Assembly (NCBI RefSeq): GCF_000170795.1
Contig: NZ_ABCM01000027.1
Location: 1-48,384, forward strand
DNA from: Pedobacter sp. BAL39
GTDB taxonomy: Bacteria; Bacteroidota; Bacteroidia; Sphingobacteriales; Sphingobacteriaceae
DNA: 48,384 nucleotides
Direction: 5' to 3'
The notes beneath the pieces are model-generated. The model was not told the origin of the DNA, made no database searches, and worked only from the letters and a program-made list of their open reading frames with translations. This document shows positions 35,387 through 44,277 of the stretch, one piece after another; the first letter of the stretch is position 1, and each line of letters begins with the position of its first letter. Both the position numbers and the translations under genes were made by a program.

Positions 35387-37141
35387 ATGAAGATAAAAAC
35401 TAAACTACGCCTCGGATTCGGATTCTTATTCGTGGTGGTATTGTTCTTCGGAGCGATCTCCCTGCACTATATGAACAAAATTGCAGTAAGCTCTAAAGTC
35501 ATCCTAAAGGATAACTATGAAAGCCTTAGGTTTGCCCGTTCCATGAGGGCCATCCTTGATGATCATGAACTGCCCTTGCCGGCAAGAGCCATAGCAGCAT
35601 TAGAGGTACAGCTCCGGCTTGAAGAAAAAAATGTGACCGAAAAAGGAGAAGCGCAGGCGGTCGCGGCGCTTGCTGTCGCATTCCGTCAACTGTCTGCCGC
35701 GGGGGTGGACGAACAGTTGCAGAGACAGGCTTTAAAGAACGCTCGTCTGCAATTGAGAACCATTGATGAACTGAATATGAAGGCCATTGTGAGGAAGAAT
35801 GATGCCGCGCAGGCGAGTGGCGAAAAGGCGGCGACCTATTTAATTTTTGCGGCTTCTATGTGTTTTCTGATTCTTTTTTCTTTCGTGATCAACTTCCCTG
35901 GTTTTGTCGCAAACCCGCTACGGGAATTTTCGGAGGCAATCAAGGAAATTAGCCGCAAGAACTACAAGCAGCGATTGGAGTTCAATGGCCGTGATGAGTT
36001 TTCCGAACTGGCCAGAGAGTTTAATGCCATGGCCGCCCAGCTGAATAAATGGGAGGACAGCAATCTGGCTAAATTACAATCGGAAAAACTGCGTATTGAA
36101 ACGATTATTGGGCAAATGGATGACGCCATCGTTGGGCTGAACGAAAGGAAGGAGGTGTTGTTCTTGAATAAGGTAGCCGCACAACTCCTGAACATGACTG
36201 AGCGGGATACGATTGGTTCCAATGTGCAGGAACTGGTGAAGAAAAATGACCTGTTGAAGCGGATTTTGCTGGTCAACGGAGATGACAAGCCTATGAAGAT
36301 ATATGCCGATGGGAAGGAATCTTATTTCCAGCTGGAAAAAAGAGAAATCATGATTTCCGTCTATGAAGACGGGAAGGGTCAGGTTCTCAAAGAGAGCCGT
36401 AAAAATGTGGGAGAAGTTTATATCCTGAAAAACATTACGCAATACAAGGAATTAGATGAGGCGAAGACCAACTTTATTGCCACGGTATCCCATGAATTGA
36501 AAACACCGATCTCCTCCATTAAAATGAGCCTGAAGCTGCTGGATGATGAGCGCGTTGGTAGTATGAATACCGAGCAGAAAGAGTTGGTACAACACATCAA
36601 GGAGGATTGTGGCCGACTGCTGAAGATCACCAGCGAGCTATTGGACCTCTCACAGGTGGAAACGGGTAACCTGCAGCTGAACTTCGTAAAGTCAGATCCC
36701 AGGAAGATTGCTATTTATGCGATGGATGCCGTCCGGTTTCAGGCGGAGCAGAAATCCATAGAACTGGAGCTGATCAGCAGGAATGACCTGCCGAAGGTCA
36801 ATGTCGATACCGAGAAAACAGCATGGGTACTTGTCAACTTCTTATCAAATGCGCTACGGTATAGCTCTGCAAAATCAAAAGTTGTCATTCAGATTGTTGA
36901 ATCAGGTGATCATATAGAATTTTCCGTTCGCGATTTTGGTAAGGGTATTGATATGCAATACCAGAAGCGCTTGTTCGACCGGTATTTCCAGGTACCTACG
37001 GATGGCAATAACAAATCGGGCTCGGGGCTGGGTCTCGCGATCTCCAAGGATTTTATTGAGGCTGAAGGTGGTAAAATATGGGTAGAAAGCGCCATTGGTG
37101 AAGGAAGCAGGTTTTGTTTCCTGCTTCCTGTGGTTGAGTAG
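35387..37141 (+). CDS. Membrane sensor histidine kinase partnered with the split KdpD sensor
   Basis: A 584-residue histidine kinase. Two membrane helices (about 9-29 and 149-170) enclose a small periplasmic helical domain (about 30-148). Then a HAMP domain (about 172-225), a PAS domain (about 232-340), HisKA with His369 in SHELKTPISS, and a HATPase domain with VRDFGKGID and SGSGLGLAISKDF. It is the last kdp-side gene. No KdpE or other response regulator is encoded in the window, so its target is elsewhere. It has no KdpD-type four-helix membrane domain, so it is a replacement for the KdpD C-terminal half rather than an ordinary split. Confidence 0.92.
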   Translation: MKIKTKLRLGFGFLFVVVLFFGAISLHYMNKIAVSSKVILKDNYESLRFARSMRAILDDHELPLPARAIAALEVQLRLEEKNVTEKGEAQAVAALAVAFRQLSAAGVDEQLQRQALKNARLQLRTIDELNMKAIVRKNDAAQASGEKAATYLIFAASMCFLILFSFVINFPGFVANPLREFSEAIKEISRKNYKQRLEFNGRDEFSELAREFNAMAAQLNKWEDSNLAKLQSEKLRIETIIGQMDDAIVGLNERKEVLFLNKVAAQLLNMTERDTIGSNVQELVKKNDLLKRILLVNGDDKPMKIYADGKESYFQLEKREIMISVYEDGKGQVLKESRKNVGEVYILKNITQYKELDEAKTNFIATVSHELKTPISSIKMSLKLLDDERVGSMNTEQKELVQHIKEDCGRLLKITSELLDLSQVETGNLQLNFVKSDPRKIAIYAMDAVRFQAEQKSIELELISRNDLPKVNVDTEKTAWVLVNFLSNALRYSSAKSKVVIQIVESGDHIEFSVRDFGKGIDMQYQKRLFDRYFQVPTDGNNKSGSGLGLAISKDFIEAEGGKIWVESAIGEGSRFCFLLPVVE

Positions 37142-37432
37142 CATTAATTTTTATTTCATTGCGCTGTTCAACGCAATGATGGCGTCTTTAAAATGCTCGC
37201 GTTCAACGAGGAATTGAATATTTACCGGCAATTCTGGCTTTTAAGGGGCGGTCAGACGATGTTTTTTTGTTTCCTCATTTGGCCATACTAAAGTATCCGG
37301 CTGAAGCACCATACCAAAATGAAAAGTGTTTTTTCATTTTGGGCTATTGCCGCATGATACGCTGGTCTTCCCCGGAAACCTGCGTTGCAGGATAATTCCA
37401 TTCTGATGGCGGAACGAGCTGGAAAGAAAAAA
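37142..37432. other. Intergenic region between the kinase and HD-protein loci
   Basis: It holds an inverted repeat CATTGCG/CGCAATG (37157-37163 and 37072 offset to 37172-37178), a 12-bp perfect repeat (CCAAAATGAAAA at 37314-37325 and TTTTCATTTTGG at 37331-37342) and a possible gene remnant on the minus strand (37151-37312). The 12-bp hairpin may end the kdp transcript, although no T-run follows. Confidence 0.45.
37151..37312 (-). pseudogene. Possible remnant of a small protein gene with an in-frame stop
   Basis: On the minus strand an ATG at 37312 opens MVLQPDTLVWPNEETKKHRL, then TAP and TAA at 37241-37243. The same frame continues with protein-like sequence PELPVNIQFLVEREHFKDA and IIALNSAMK to a TAA at 37151-37153. 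The later part reads as a plausible helix and looks more coding than random. I recognise no family. It may be a gene remnant, a gene carrying a nonsense change, or chance. Confidence 0.3.
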
Positions 37433-37467
37433 AAGAAGGTCCCGACTGACTTAATCGGGACCTTCTT
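37433..37467 (-). terminator. Rho-independent terminator of the SusCD-HD operon
   Basis: A perfect 13-bp stem (AAGAAGGTCCCGA and TCGGGACCTTCTT, 9-base loop) followed on the minus strand by an eight-T run. It lies 13 bases after the stop of the HD-domain gene. Confidence 0.92.
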
Positions 37468-37479
37468 TCGGTTGCTGAA

Positions 37480-38187
37480 TTATGGCAGCGTAGTAATTTC
37501 TGCGGCGATGTTGGCCCTCGCCGGTTTTTCGTAAACCTTATAAAAGAAATCCGTTTTATAGATGCGGTCCATTCCTAGGAAGTACTGCAACACACGCTTT
37601 CTTCCTGTATCAAACTGTGGCGTGTTGCCATATTCCAGTCTGACATTTTTAACATAAGTTTTGTAGGTAGCCTCGTCCAGTCCAAGAATGGTCATGTCTG
37701 CATCGTTAAAGTAGTTCGTATCGGCATCCGTACTCAAGGCGTGGGTTTTTGTGGCCAGGATCAGTGCTTTGCAGCTGGCGATCTTTTCTTCAGGATAACC
37801 AATGCCTTTCAATCTTTCCACAGCGAAGTCGGCACTCCGCTCCTCGTCTTTGTGATCCGGAGAATTGTAAACAACATCATGATAGACCATGGCAATGATC
37901 AGCAGGTCATGATCTGTCGTGAGCTGTTTGCATTTTTTCAGCTGGTTGTAGAAGTTCTGCAGGTGTTCCATATTATGGTAGTGCCTGCTTTCGCCACTGT
38001 AACTGCTGACCACCTCATCCCAGAGTTTCTGAGCAACGGTTGGAGTCTTGTTATATTTACTGATAATTCCTTTAAATTCTTTTTCCAGGTCATGATTGGC
38101 AGATGTCATATACTTAAATGCAAGGTTTGGAATTGCAAGTAAGCAAATAAACAGGAAACCGATCGCCTTTGCTTGAAGTCTTTTCAT
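37480..38187 (-). CDS. HD-superfamily predicted phosphohydrolase, membrane-anchored or exported
   Basis: A 235-residue protein with an N-terminal hydrophobic segment (about 8-25), then an HD domain. Metal-binding residues are visible: RHYHNMEHL (about 68-76), then MVYHDVVYN with His103-Asp104, and DEERSADFAVERL. This matches the COG4339 type of predicted metal-dependent HD hydrolase. The substrate is unknown. The signal-like N-terminus is odd because most such proteins are cytoplasmic. It starts 9 bases after the SusD stop and is followed by the operon terminator, so it belongs to the SusC/SusD operon at 38197-42818. Confidence 0.85.
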   Translation of the reverse strand: MKRLQAKAIGFLFICLLAIPNLAFKYMTSANHDLEKEFKGIISKYNKTPTVAQKLWDEVVSSYSGESRHYHNMEHLQNFYNQLKKCKQLTTDHDLLIIAMVYHDVVYNSPDHKDEERSADFAVERLKGIGYPEEKIASCKALILATKTHALSTDADTNYFNDADMTILGLDEATYKTYVKNVRLEYGNTPQFDTGRKRVLQYFLGMDRIYKTDFFYKVYEKPARANIAAEITTLP

Positions 38188-38196
38188 GTCTTTTTG

Positions 38197-39630
38197 TTAT
38201 TTAAGTAAAGGAAATATGCCCGCTTCGGATTTATGCTGCACCAGGATTTTGTTCATGTCAAACTTGATCGTGACGATACCAGCAGTTTTGTCGTAAGTAA
38301 AATCATCCATTCCCCTGTTCAACGGGATGAAAGAGGGGATAGTGGCCTGTGTATCTGAATTGCTGACATTGGAGTTGTTTTGCTGTTCAATGATCGACAC
38401 TGGAAAGCGGATACCCAGATCGGTCATTCTTCTGCCTTCAGAAATAAAGATCTCCTGTCTCATTTGCGCCAGAAGATATAACAAGGCATCGGCAGATGCC
38501 GCAGCATCGATGTCGGTGGTGGTCACCGATGTTCCTGATACTGTGTAAACAGAAATGTTACCTGCTTTTCTGTCTAATACCAGCCCGCTTTTTTCTGTAG
38601 ATACAGCATCGGCCTTAACCTTTACTGTTGCCAGTAGCGGATAATCGCTTCTTGTTCCTGCCCTCAGGGCAAGCTTCCCATCTACAGAAGCCCGTGGCCT
38701 GTTGTTGATCACGTTGGTAATTAACGTTTTCAACATGGTCCTGGCGGTGTTCAGGTCACCATTTCCCAGGGCTGCTTCAGCGGCGATCAGAAAAGCTTCT
38801 TCACCTTTCAGAATTGCAATCGGCTTTTGATCCGTAGCTGAATTGCTGGCGGTATGGAAAAACTTAGGATCAAGGAAATCCAGTCTTGGCAATGGTGCAA
38901 AAACATTTGTGGAGTTGGTAAAGGTATAAGTCTGCATCGTGTTGGACACCCCGTTGAGGCCATCATAAACTACTGAGTTTAACAATGTCGGTGCAGTGCT
39001 GACAATCACATTTGCATTTAGCAGCGCATTAGCCCTGTCGCCAAGATCATAGTAGGCGCGGGCGAGTGCCAGCGTATATACGTTCTTTTTTGCAGCATCT
39101 GTTTCCAGTGACAAGGCGTTGTTAAAATATTGGATGGCTTTAATAAAACGGTCTGAAGGAGCGCTAACCAGTCCCCCTGGGCTAATGGGCAATCCTTTGC
39201 AAAGCTCGCCACCAATGAGATAGCCGTAGCCACCCAGAAAATACATGGTAGCTTTCATGCTGTTGGTGGTTTGCGCATCTGCCGGCGCAACCTCGCTGAT
39301 GCCATATTCTGCCATTTGGGTTAGCCTGGCGATGGAACGCTCCATATTGTCGATGTCCAGGTCTGAGGCAAGCAGTGAGGGAAGGTCAAAGACCTGGTTG
39401 GACAGGGAGCTGTTGTTGTAATAATTATCAGATACAATCTCTGCATAGACGACCGTCATGTTCATCATCAGCGCAAGCTGCCTGTTCATTCCGGCAATCC
39501 ATGCCTGTGATGATTGTGGCGATCCGATAAAGGATTCATTGCCGAGATTTGGGTTTTCAACGTCTACCAGAGAACAGGAAGAAAGGAAAGTACCCAGAAG
39601 TATAGTGATGGTAAAAAATTTAAAGTTCAT
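38197..39630 (-). CDS. SusD-like surface lipoprotein
   Basis: A 477-residue lipoprotein with an SPII signal (GTFLSSC, Cys19) and a divergent SusD fold. The N-terminal part has SSQAWIAGMNRQLALMMNMT, the middle repeats ALARAYYDLGDRANALLNAN, and the C-terminal part has FLIAAEAALGNGDLNTARTM followed by RQEIFISEGRRMTDLGIRFP, the usual closing signature. It pairs with the SusC protein whose stop lies 17 bases upstream. The ligand is unknown. Confidence 0.88.
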   Translation of the reverse strand: MNFKFFTITILLGTFLSSCSLVDVENPNLGNESFIGSPQSSQAWIAGMNRQLALMMNMTVVYAEIVSDNYYNNSSLSNQVFDLPSLLASDLDIDNMERSIARLTQMAEYGISEVAPADAQTTNSMKATMYFLGGYGYLIGGELCKGLPISPGGLVSAPSDRFIKAIQYFNNALSLETDAAKKNVYTLALARAYYDLGDRANALLNANVIVSTAPTLLNSVVYDGLNGVSNTMQTYTFTNSTNVFAPLPRLDFLDPKFFHTASNSATDQKPIAILKGEEAFLIAAEAALGNGDLNTARTMLKTLITNVINNRPRASVDGKLALRAGTRSDYPLLATVKVKADAVSTEKSGLVLDRKAGNISVYTVSGTSVTTTDIDAAASADALLYLLAQMRQEIFISEGRRMTDLGIRFPVSIIEQQNNSNVSNSDTQATIPSFIPLNRGMDDFTYDKTAGIVTIKFDMNKILVQHKSEAGIFPLLK

Positions 39631-39647
39631 GATCGTTCTTTTTCTGA

Positions 39648-42600
39648 TTAAAAGTTTATTTTGATGGAAGCCAGAAATTGTCTTGCTGCGGAGTGTGCGG
39701 CATAATTCAGTCCACCCGTCGTTGCAGAGCCTTGTCCCTGAGCTCCTCCGGGCATGACAGCTTCAGGATCTGAAGAAGAAGCTACAAAGTTGAGCGGATT
39801 AATTGCAGTGACACCAATGGTGAGGTTTTGCAGGCGTCCCAGGCGTGTTTTATCGAAGGCATACAGCAATCCGATGGTTCTGATTTTGATGAAATCGCTT
39901 TTCTCTACAAACAGCTGCGAATAATTCAGCCAGTTACCGGTTTTGTTCTTTGCAATTTCCTCTGCAGGCACGCCATCAGTTGAAGCACCGTAATTGATCC
40001 TGAACTGCTTATCCCAGTTGTGGATGTAGCCACCTTGCTGGTAATCGGCATTGGCAAACAGGGAAAGGTTTTTATACCTTAGGTTTAAGCCCATGCTGCC
40101 GTTCAGTGTTGGAATGGTCGAACCCAGGAACGATAGTGGAATGCTGCTTTGAAGCGTGTTGTCCGGCCCGAAGACACCATACTTCCCGCTGATGTAACCA
40201 ATCGGATAGCCTTCTTTCACCATAATCTGAACCGTAGGCGCTGTCAGACCATTGAGGTTAAAGGCCGGGGCGCCACCTGTGCTTACCACCATATTGTCTA
40301 TGGTATTTGCTGAAGCGCGTAACCTCAATCCCCATACCTTGTTCTCGATAACAGAAACGGAAGTTGAGAATTCAAAACCTTTGTTCCTGATCAGGCCGAT
40401 GTTCTGCAATGAACTGCCCAGACCCGTGGAGGAAGCCGGGGGAACGATAAACAGCGCTCCTTTCGTGGTATTATTAAAATAACCGGCAGTAAAGGAAACT
40501 TTGTCTTTAAACAAACTCAGGTCTATCCCAACCTCTTTGGAGTAGGTTTTCTCAGGACGTAAGTTATCATTACCGTTGTTTCCAAAGGAAGCAGACTGGG
40601 TTCCGTTAAATCCGGTTACGTCTATCGTACGCTCGTTGGCAAAAGGAGTAGGGAAGTTTCCGGAAACCCCGTAATTAGCCCTGACCTTGATGGCACTGAA
40701 CACCTGCTGATCCAGATTCATGAAAAAGGGCTCAGCGCTCAGGATGTAAGAGAAGCCTATTTTAGGATAATATTGCGCACCGACGGATTTTCCAAAGGCG
40801 GAGTTTCCATCGCCACGTAAACCCAGATCAATGAAGTAACGATCTTTGAAACCGATGTTCTCCTGTACAAACAGACCGTAATTGGCAACTTCTATGTAAT
40901 ACTCAGAACTGGTTTTAGTTGCTGCCTGTCCAATGGACAAAGCGCCGTCCCTGATGTCGGAGCCCACATAAGAAATCTGTCTGTCCTCCGTACGGAACAA
41001 CTGTCCTCCAAAAGTGCTCAGAAATGAGAAGTCTTTCACTTTGTACTCATATTGCGCAGTCAGGTCGAAGGTCAAACCCAGGTAATTGCGCTCAAAGTTT
41101 GATAGCGATCCCGCTGCTGTAGACCGGATCAGGTTGTTGAATAATTTTGTTACCACTGACTGCTCACGCTGCATCCGGTAGTCTATACCTGCCGTACCTT
41201 TGATCAACAGGTTTTTTATCGGTTGGTATTTGAAAGCCTGGGCAGTCTGAAAGCGGTTCACCTTCGAACTGTTGTTTTGCAGCATCTCTGCAGAATCCAC
41301 GAAAGACTTCATTTTCGCAAACTCTTCATCGGTCAGGTCGTCCAGTATTGGGTTAAAGCGAGGTCCGGTAATTTTTGAAGCCCCATCCTCCGCAAACCAC
41401 AAGCCGGAATAACCGCCTGAATTGCCGTTTCTTGTTCTTTTCAGTTGCTGGTTATTGTAAGAAAATGAACTTTCATAAGTCAGGTCTTTAGCAATTTTCG
41501 CATTCAGCCCGATTCTGAAATCCAGTTTTTCCTGCTGGTTCTGATCATGGATCAGGACGCCAGCAGATTTGTTGTAAGCTCCTGCAGCACTATAGCCCAT
41601 ATCTGCGTCTCCGCCGTTCACACCAAGGCTATATTTTGAATATAAGCCATTTTGATAGAGGAGCTCTTTTGTTCTTTTAAAATAGTGATAATCGGTAGTC
41701 GGAGTTTCTGCACCAACGTCTACACCGGCGCTAAAGGCCGCTTCACCAGAGCCTTTTTTCTTGGTGAAAATCTGCAGTACGCCATTTGCGGCATCAGAGC
41801 CATATAGGGTTGTTGCTGCCCCACCACTGATGAACTCTATCTTTTCAATATTTTCAACGGGGATGTCGGCCAGGGAGCTGGTGGAGGCACCCTGGGAAAT
41901 TCCTCCCGATAAGTTCATGCCGATAGAGGGGGCGGTATTCAGGTTATCCACCCTCACACCATCGATGTAAACAATCGGTGTAGAATTGGCAAATGCGGAA
42001 TTAAAACCCCTGGTCTGGATGATCGATGTTGCGCCGGCCTGTCCGCCTGACAGTTTGATTTGTGCATTGGGAATCTGCGACTGAATCAGCTGGTCAATCC
42101 GGTTCACCGGGAGGTCCCTGATCTGTTTTTCAGAAATGGTGGTGACATTGGTCGACAAACGCCTTTTGCTCACACTCAGACCTTGCCCGGTCACTACGAC
42201 TTCATTTAGTCCTAGTAGATCTTCTTCCAGATCAATGGTCAACAGGTTTTCCGGGCTGACCCCTTTTAATGTTATTTCCTGAGTTTTATAGCCTACATAA
42301 CTGACCAGGACTACGGTTGCATCATTAACTTCCGGAATGGAAATGACAAACCTTCCTTTAGCATCTGTTTGTGCCGTAAGTGTGCTGCCTTTTAATTTGA
42401 TGCTTGCACCAGGGATGGTTTCTTTGTTGTCTTTATCTCTGACGATGCCGGAAAGAGTAACCGCCGGCAGCGTCTTTTTCAGGACGGCTGCAGTCGCTTG
42501 TTTTTTATGGGCTTCAATGAGGATGTACTTGTCATTTAGCTGTCTGAAATCTGCATGGTCATTTTTCAAAAGGTCTTTTAACACGTCGTACACAGATTTG

Positions 42601-42818
42601 TTGCTCGCGGAGACAGATATGTTACGTTCCGCATTGATGTCCATGTTCTTATAGCCTATTGAAAAAGCAGATTGTTTTTCAATCAATTTAAAGACCTGTT
42701 TTAAGCTCATGTTCTTTACACTGAACGATACCTTTGTTTCTTTCATGGACTGTCCTGACGAACCGGCAGCATGCAGCAGCAGGTTTGAAAATAAAAGAAG
42801 GACTATTGTTAGTTTCAT
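39648..42818 (-). CDS. SusC-family TonB-linked transporter with STN domain
   Basis: The start is placed at ATG 42818 (MKLTIVLLLFSNLLLHAAGS), which gives a clean signal peptide and 1056 residues; an in-frame codon 57 bases upstream gives a poor N-terminus. Order: STN domain about 27-95 (LKQVFKLIEKQSAFSIGYKN), carboxypeptidase-like domain about 120-205, plug about 215-340 (YIDGVRVDNLN, ISGGAATTLYGSDAANGVL), then the barrel ending in RQFLASIKINF. It signals to the FecR protein encoded upstream and imports an unknown nutrient with its SusD partner. Confidence 0.94.
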   Translation of the reverse strand: MKLTIVLLLFSNLLLHAAGSSGQSMKETKVSFSVKNMSLKQVFKLIEKQSAFSIGYKNMDINAERNISVSASNKSVYDVLKDLLKNDHADFRQLNDKYILIEAHKKQATAAVLKKTLPAVTLSGIVRDKDNKETIPGASIKLKGSTLTAQTDAKGRFVISIPEVNDATVVLVSYVGYKTQEITLKGVSPENLLTIDLEEDLLGLNEVVVTGQGLSVSKRRLSTNVTTISEKQIRDLPVNRIDQLIQSQIPNAQIKLSGGQAGATSIIQTRGFNSAFANSTPIVYIDGVRVDNLNTAPSIGMNLSGGISQGASTSSLADIPVENIEKIEFISGGAATTLYGSDAANGVLQIFTKKKGSGEAAFSAGVDVGAETPTTDYHYFKRTKELLYQNGLYSKYSLGVNGGDADMGYSAAGAYNKSAGVLIHDQNQQEKLDFRIGLNAKIAKDLTYESSFSYNNQQLKRTRNGNSGGYSGLWFAEDGASKITGPRFNPILDDLTDEEFAKMKSFVDSAEMLQNNSSKVNRFQTAQAFKYQPIKNLLIKGTAGIDYRMQREQSVVTKLFNNLIRSTAAGSLSNFERNYLGLTFDLTAQYEYKVKDFSFLSTFGGQLFRTEDRQISYVGSDIRDGALSIGQAATKTSSEYYIEVANYGLFVQENIGFKDRYFIDLGLRGDGNSAFGKSVGAQYYPKIGFSYILSAEPFFMNLDQQVFSAIKVRANYGVSGNFPTPFANERTIDVTGFNGTQSASFGNNGNDNLRPEKTYSKEVGIDLSLFKDKVSFTAGYFNNTTKGALFIVPPASSTGLGSSLQNIGLIRNKGFEFSTSVSVIENKVWGLRLRASANTIDNMVVSTGGAPAFNLNGLTAPTVQIMVKEGYPIGYISGKYGVFGPDNTLQSSIPLSFLGSTIPTLNGSMGLNLRYKNLSLFANADYQQGGYIHNWDKQFRINYGASTDGVPAEEIAKNKTGNWLNYSQLFVEKSDFIKIRTIGLLYAFDKTRLGRLQNLTIGVTAINPLNFVASSSDPEAVMPGGAQGQGSATTGGLNYAAHSAARQFLASIKINF

Positions 42819-42944
42819 TTTTAAAAGAATAAGCGACGATATGGGACGTTTGCAGCCCCAATTAAAAAAATGCATATTTGAGTAGTTTTTAATGTTTGTG
42901 AAGATTCGTTAGAAATGTTGGCGCCCTGCTTCAGGTCGCCTTGT

Positions 42945-42980
42945 AAACCGGTTATGTTAGCGCATATCCGGTTTTTTTTA
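42945..42980 (+). terminator. Terminator-like hairpin between FecR and SusC genes
   Basis: AAACCGGTTATG (42945-42956) pairs with CATATCCGGTTT (42963-42974) with one mismatch and a 6-base loop, and a T-run follows on the plus strand. That orientation is antisense to the flanking minus-strand genes, so it could stop antisense transcription. In the operon direction it is an intercistronic hairpin without a T-run. Confidence 0.55.
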
Positions 42981-42987
42981 GCTCAGG

Positions 42988-43971
42988 TTATCTTTTCTTC
43001 ATAATGAACAGTTTGTTTTGTTGGATGTAAAAAGTGTGGTGTGTCAGTTCGGAGAGGATCTCCGCCGTAGTTTGAATGCGCTCATTCCCCAGCATGATGG
43101 TATATTTTGCAGGATCATCCATCTTCGGGTCAAGAACGACTTCTATGTTGTAATGCCTGCTTAGCTGCTTCGCAATATCGCCGATTGCATAATTGTCGAT
43201 GTAAAGTTTCTGGTCTGCCCATAATCGCAGTAATTCCGTGTCTCCTTTTTTGATTTCTGCACGCTGCGTTTTGTGGTTAAAGACCAGGACCTGGTTTTTG
43301 ACCATTGCTTCGGCAAGCATCACCTCCTGTTTGCCATTCCTGCTTTGGACTACTTTCACTTTTCCGGTAGCGACGGCAATTTTTGTTTCAGACAAATCGG
43401 GATAAGCATTGATGTTAAATGATGTACCCAGGACCGTTGTTTTTAATTTTCCGGATTGGATGATAAAGGGACGGGACTTATCCTTGGCAATGGTAAAAAA
43501 TGCTTCACCAGTCAATTTGACTTTTCGGTCTTTATCATTGAAATCGGAAGCAATGGTTAAGCTGCCCCCTGCATTCAAAAGGATAACAGATCCATCTGGT
43601 AAGGTCAGCGTTTTCTTGGATACAGCGCCTGTCGTGATCACCTGATCTGCGGTCCGCTTATCCGATGATGGATACCGGCTGTAGAAAAATGCAAGTAAAC
43701 CCAGTAGCAAAACTGCTGCGGTGTATTTCATCACCGGAGTTTTAATCCAATGCTGCCGGCGTGGCCCTGCTTCTTTGTGCAGGTTTTGAAGAATGGCTTT
43801 CCTGATCTCTGTTCTGGACTGAAGCCCGGGGAATTCATCCTGCTGCGGGCTGTGCTGATCAAGTGCTTTATACCAGGCTTCAATGGCATTCCGTTCCTGA
43901 TCGGTAACCTCATCGCGCAGGTATTTGCTCAATAGGTGCTTAAGGTTCTTTGTGTTTTTATGTTCTGACAT
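42988..43971 (-). CDS. FecR-family anti-sigma factor
   Basis: A 327-residue anti-sigma regulator. The cytoplasmic part (about 1-75) includes LLSKYLRDEVTDQERNAIEA; one membrane helix lies near KYTAAVLLLGLLAFFYSRY (about 81-99); the periplasmic FecR domain has LTLPDGSVILLNAGGSL, VKLTGEAFFTIAK and TTVLGTSFNINAYPD; a C-terminal DUF4974-like domain ends in LFIMKKR. It pairs with the sigma factor at 44278 and the SusC transporter. A 306-base structured spacer separates it from the sigma gene. Confidence 0.93.
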   Translation of the reverse strand: MSEHKNTKNLKHLLSKYLRDEVTDQERNAIEAWYKALDQHSPQQDEFPGLQSRTEIRKAILQNLHKEAGPRRQHWIKTPVMKYTAAVLLLGLLAFFYSRYPSSDKRTADQVITTGAVSKKTLTLPDGSVILLNAGGSLTIASDFNDKDRKVKLTGEAFFTIAKDKSRPFIIQSGKLKTTVLGTSFNINAYPDLSETKIAVATGKVKVVQSRNGKQEVMLAEAMVKNQVLVFNHKTQRAEIKKGDTELLRLWADQKLYIDNYAIGDIAKQLSRHYNIEVVLDPKMDDPAKYTIMLGNERIQTTAEILSELTHHTFYIQQNKLFIMKKR

Positions 43972-44277
43972 CTGGTATTACCATCTGCCAAAACCGCTCA
44001 TGGTACTTTAAGAAATCGTTATCAAAACAACAAAAATATATTAATGCCAAGGGGTTCTTCACCTAAAGAGTAAGCAGGTTCGGGTATACTGTTAGCACCG
44101 TTCGGGAACGGACCGTAAAGCAGTATAACAAATAAGAAACTAAAGAGGAACCAAACAGAGAGAAAAGAGAGAGCCACTGTGTCTTTTGTCTCTCTTTAGT
44201 CTCTCTTTTCTCTCTCTTTAGTGTTTGTCTTTCCCGGACCCTGACCGGACAGTGGCCAGACATGATGCTATTTAACG
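43972..44277. repeat. Structured, repeat-rich spacer between sigma and FecR genes
   Basis: No gene seen. It contains: a nested palindrome, TATACTG (44085-44091) with CAGTATA (44121-44127) around CCGTTCGGGAACGG (44098-44111); a purine/pyrimidine inverted repeat, AAACAGAGAGAAAAGAGAGA (44153-44172) against TCTCTCTTTTCTCTCTCTTT (44200-44219), 18 of 20 pairing; an inverted repeat GCCACTGT (44173-44180) and ACAGTGGC (44249-44256); and, on the minus strand, a 22-base imperfect tandem repeat starting CTAAAGAGAGA. A strong, multi-arm RNA fold of the sigma-FecR transcript is likely. Confidence 0.6.

Noticed and set aside
44063..44263. 66-residue minus-strand frame in the sigma-FecR spacer
   Set aside because: Its Lys/Arg/Glu-rich start comes from the purine repeats and the frame runs through the inverted-repeat structures; no start signal or family resemblance.
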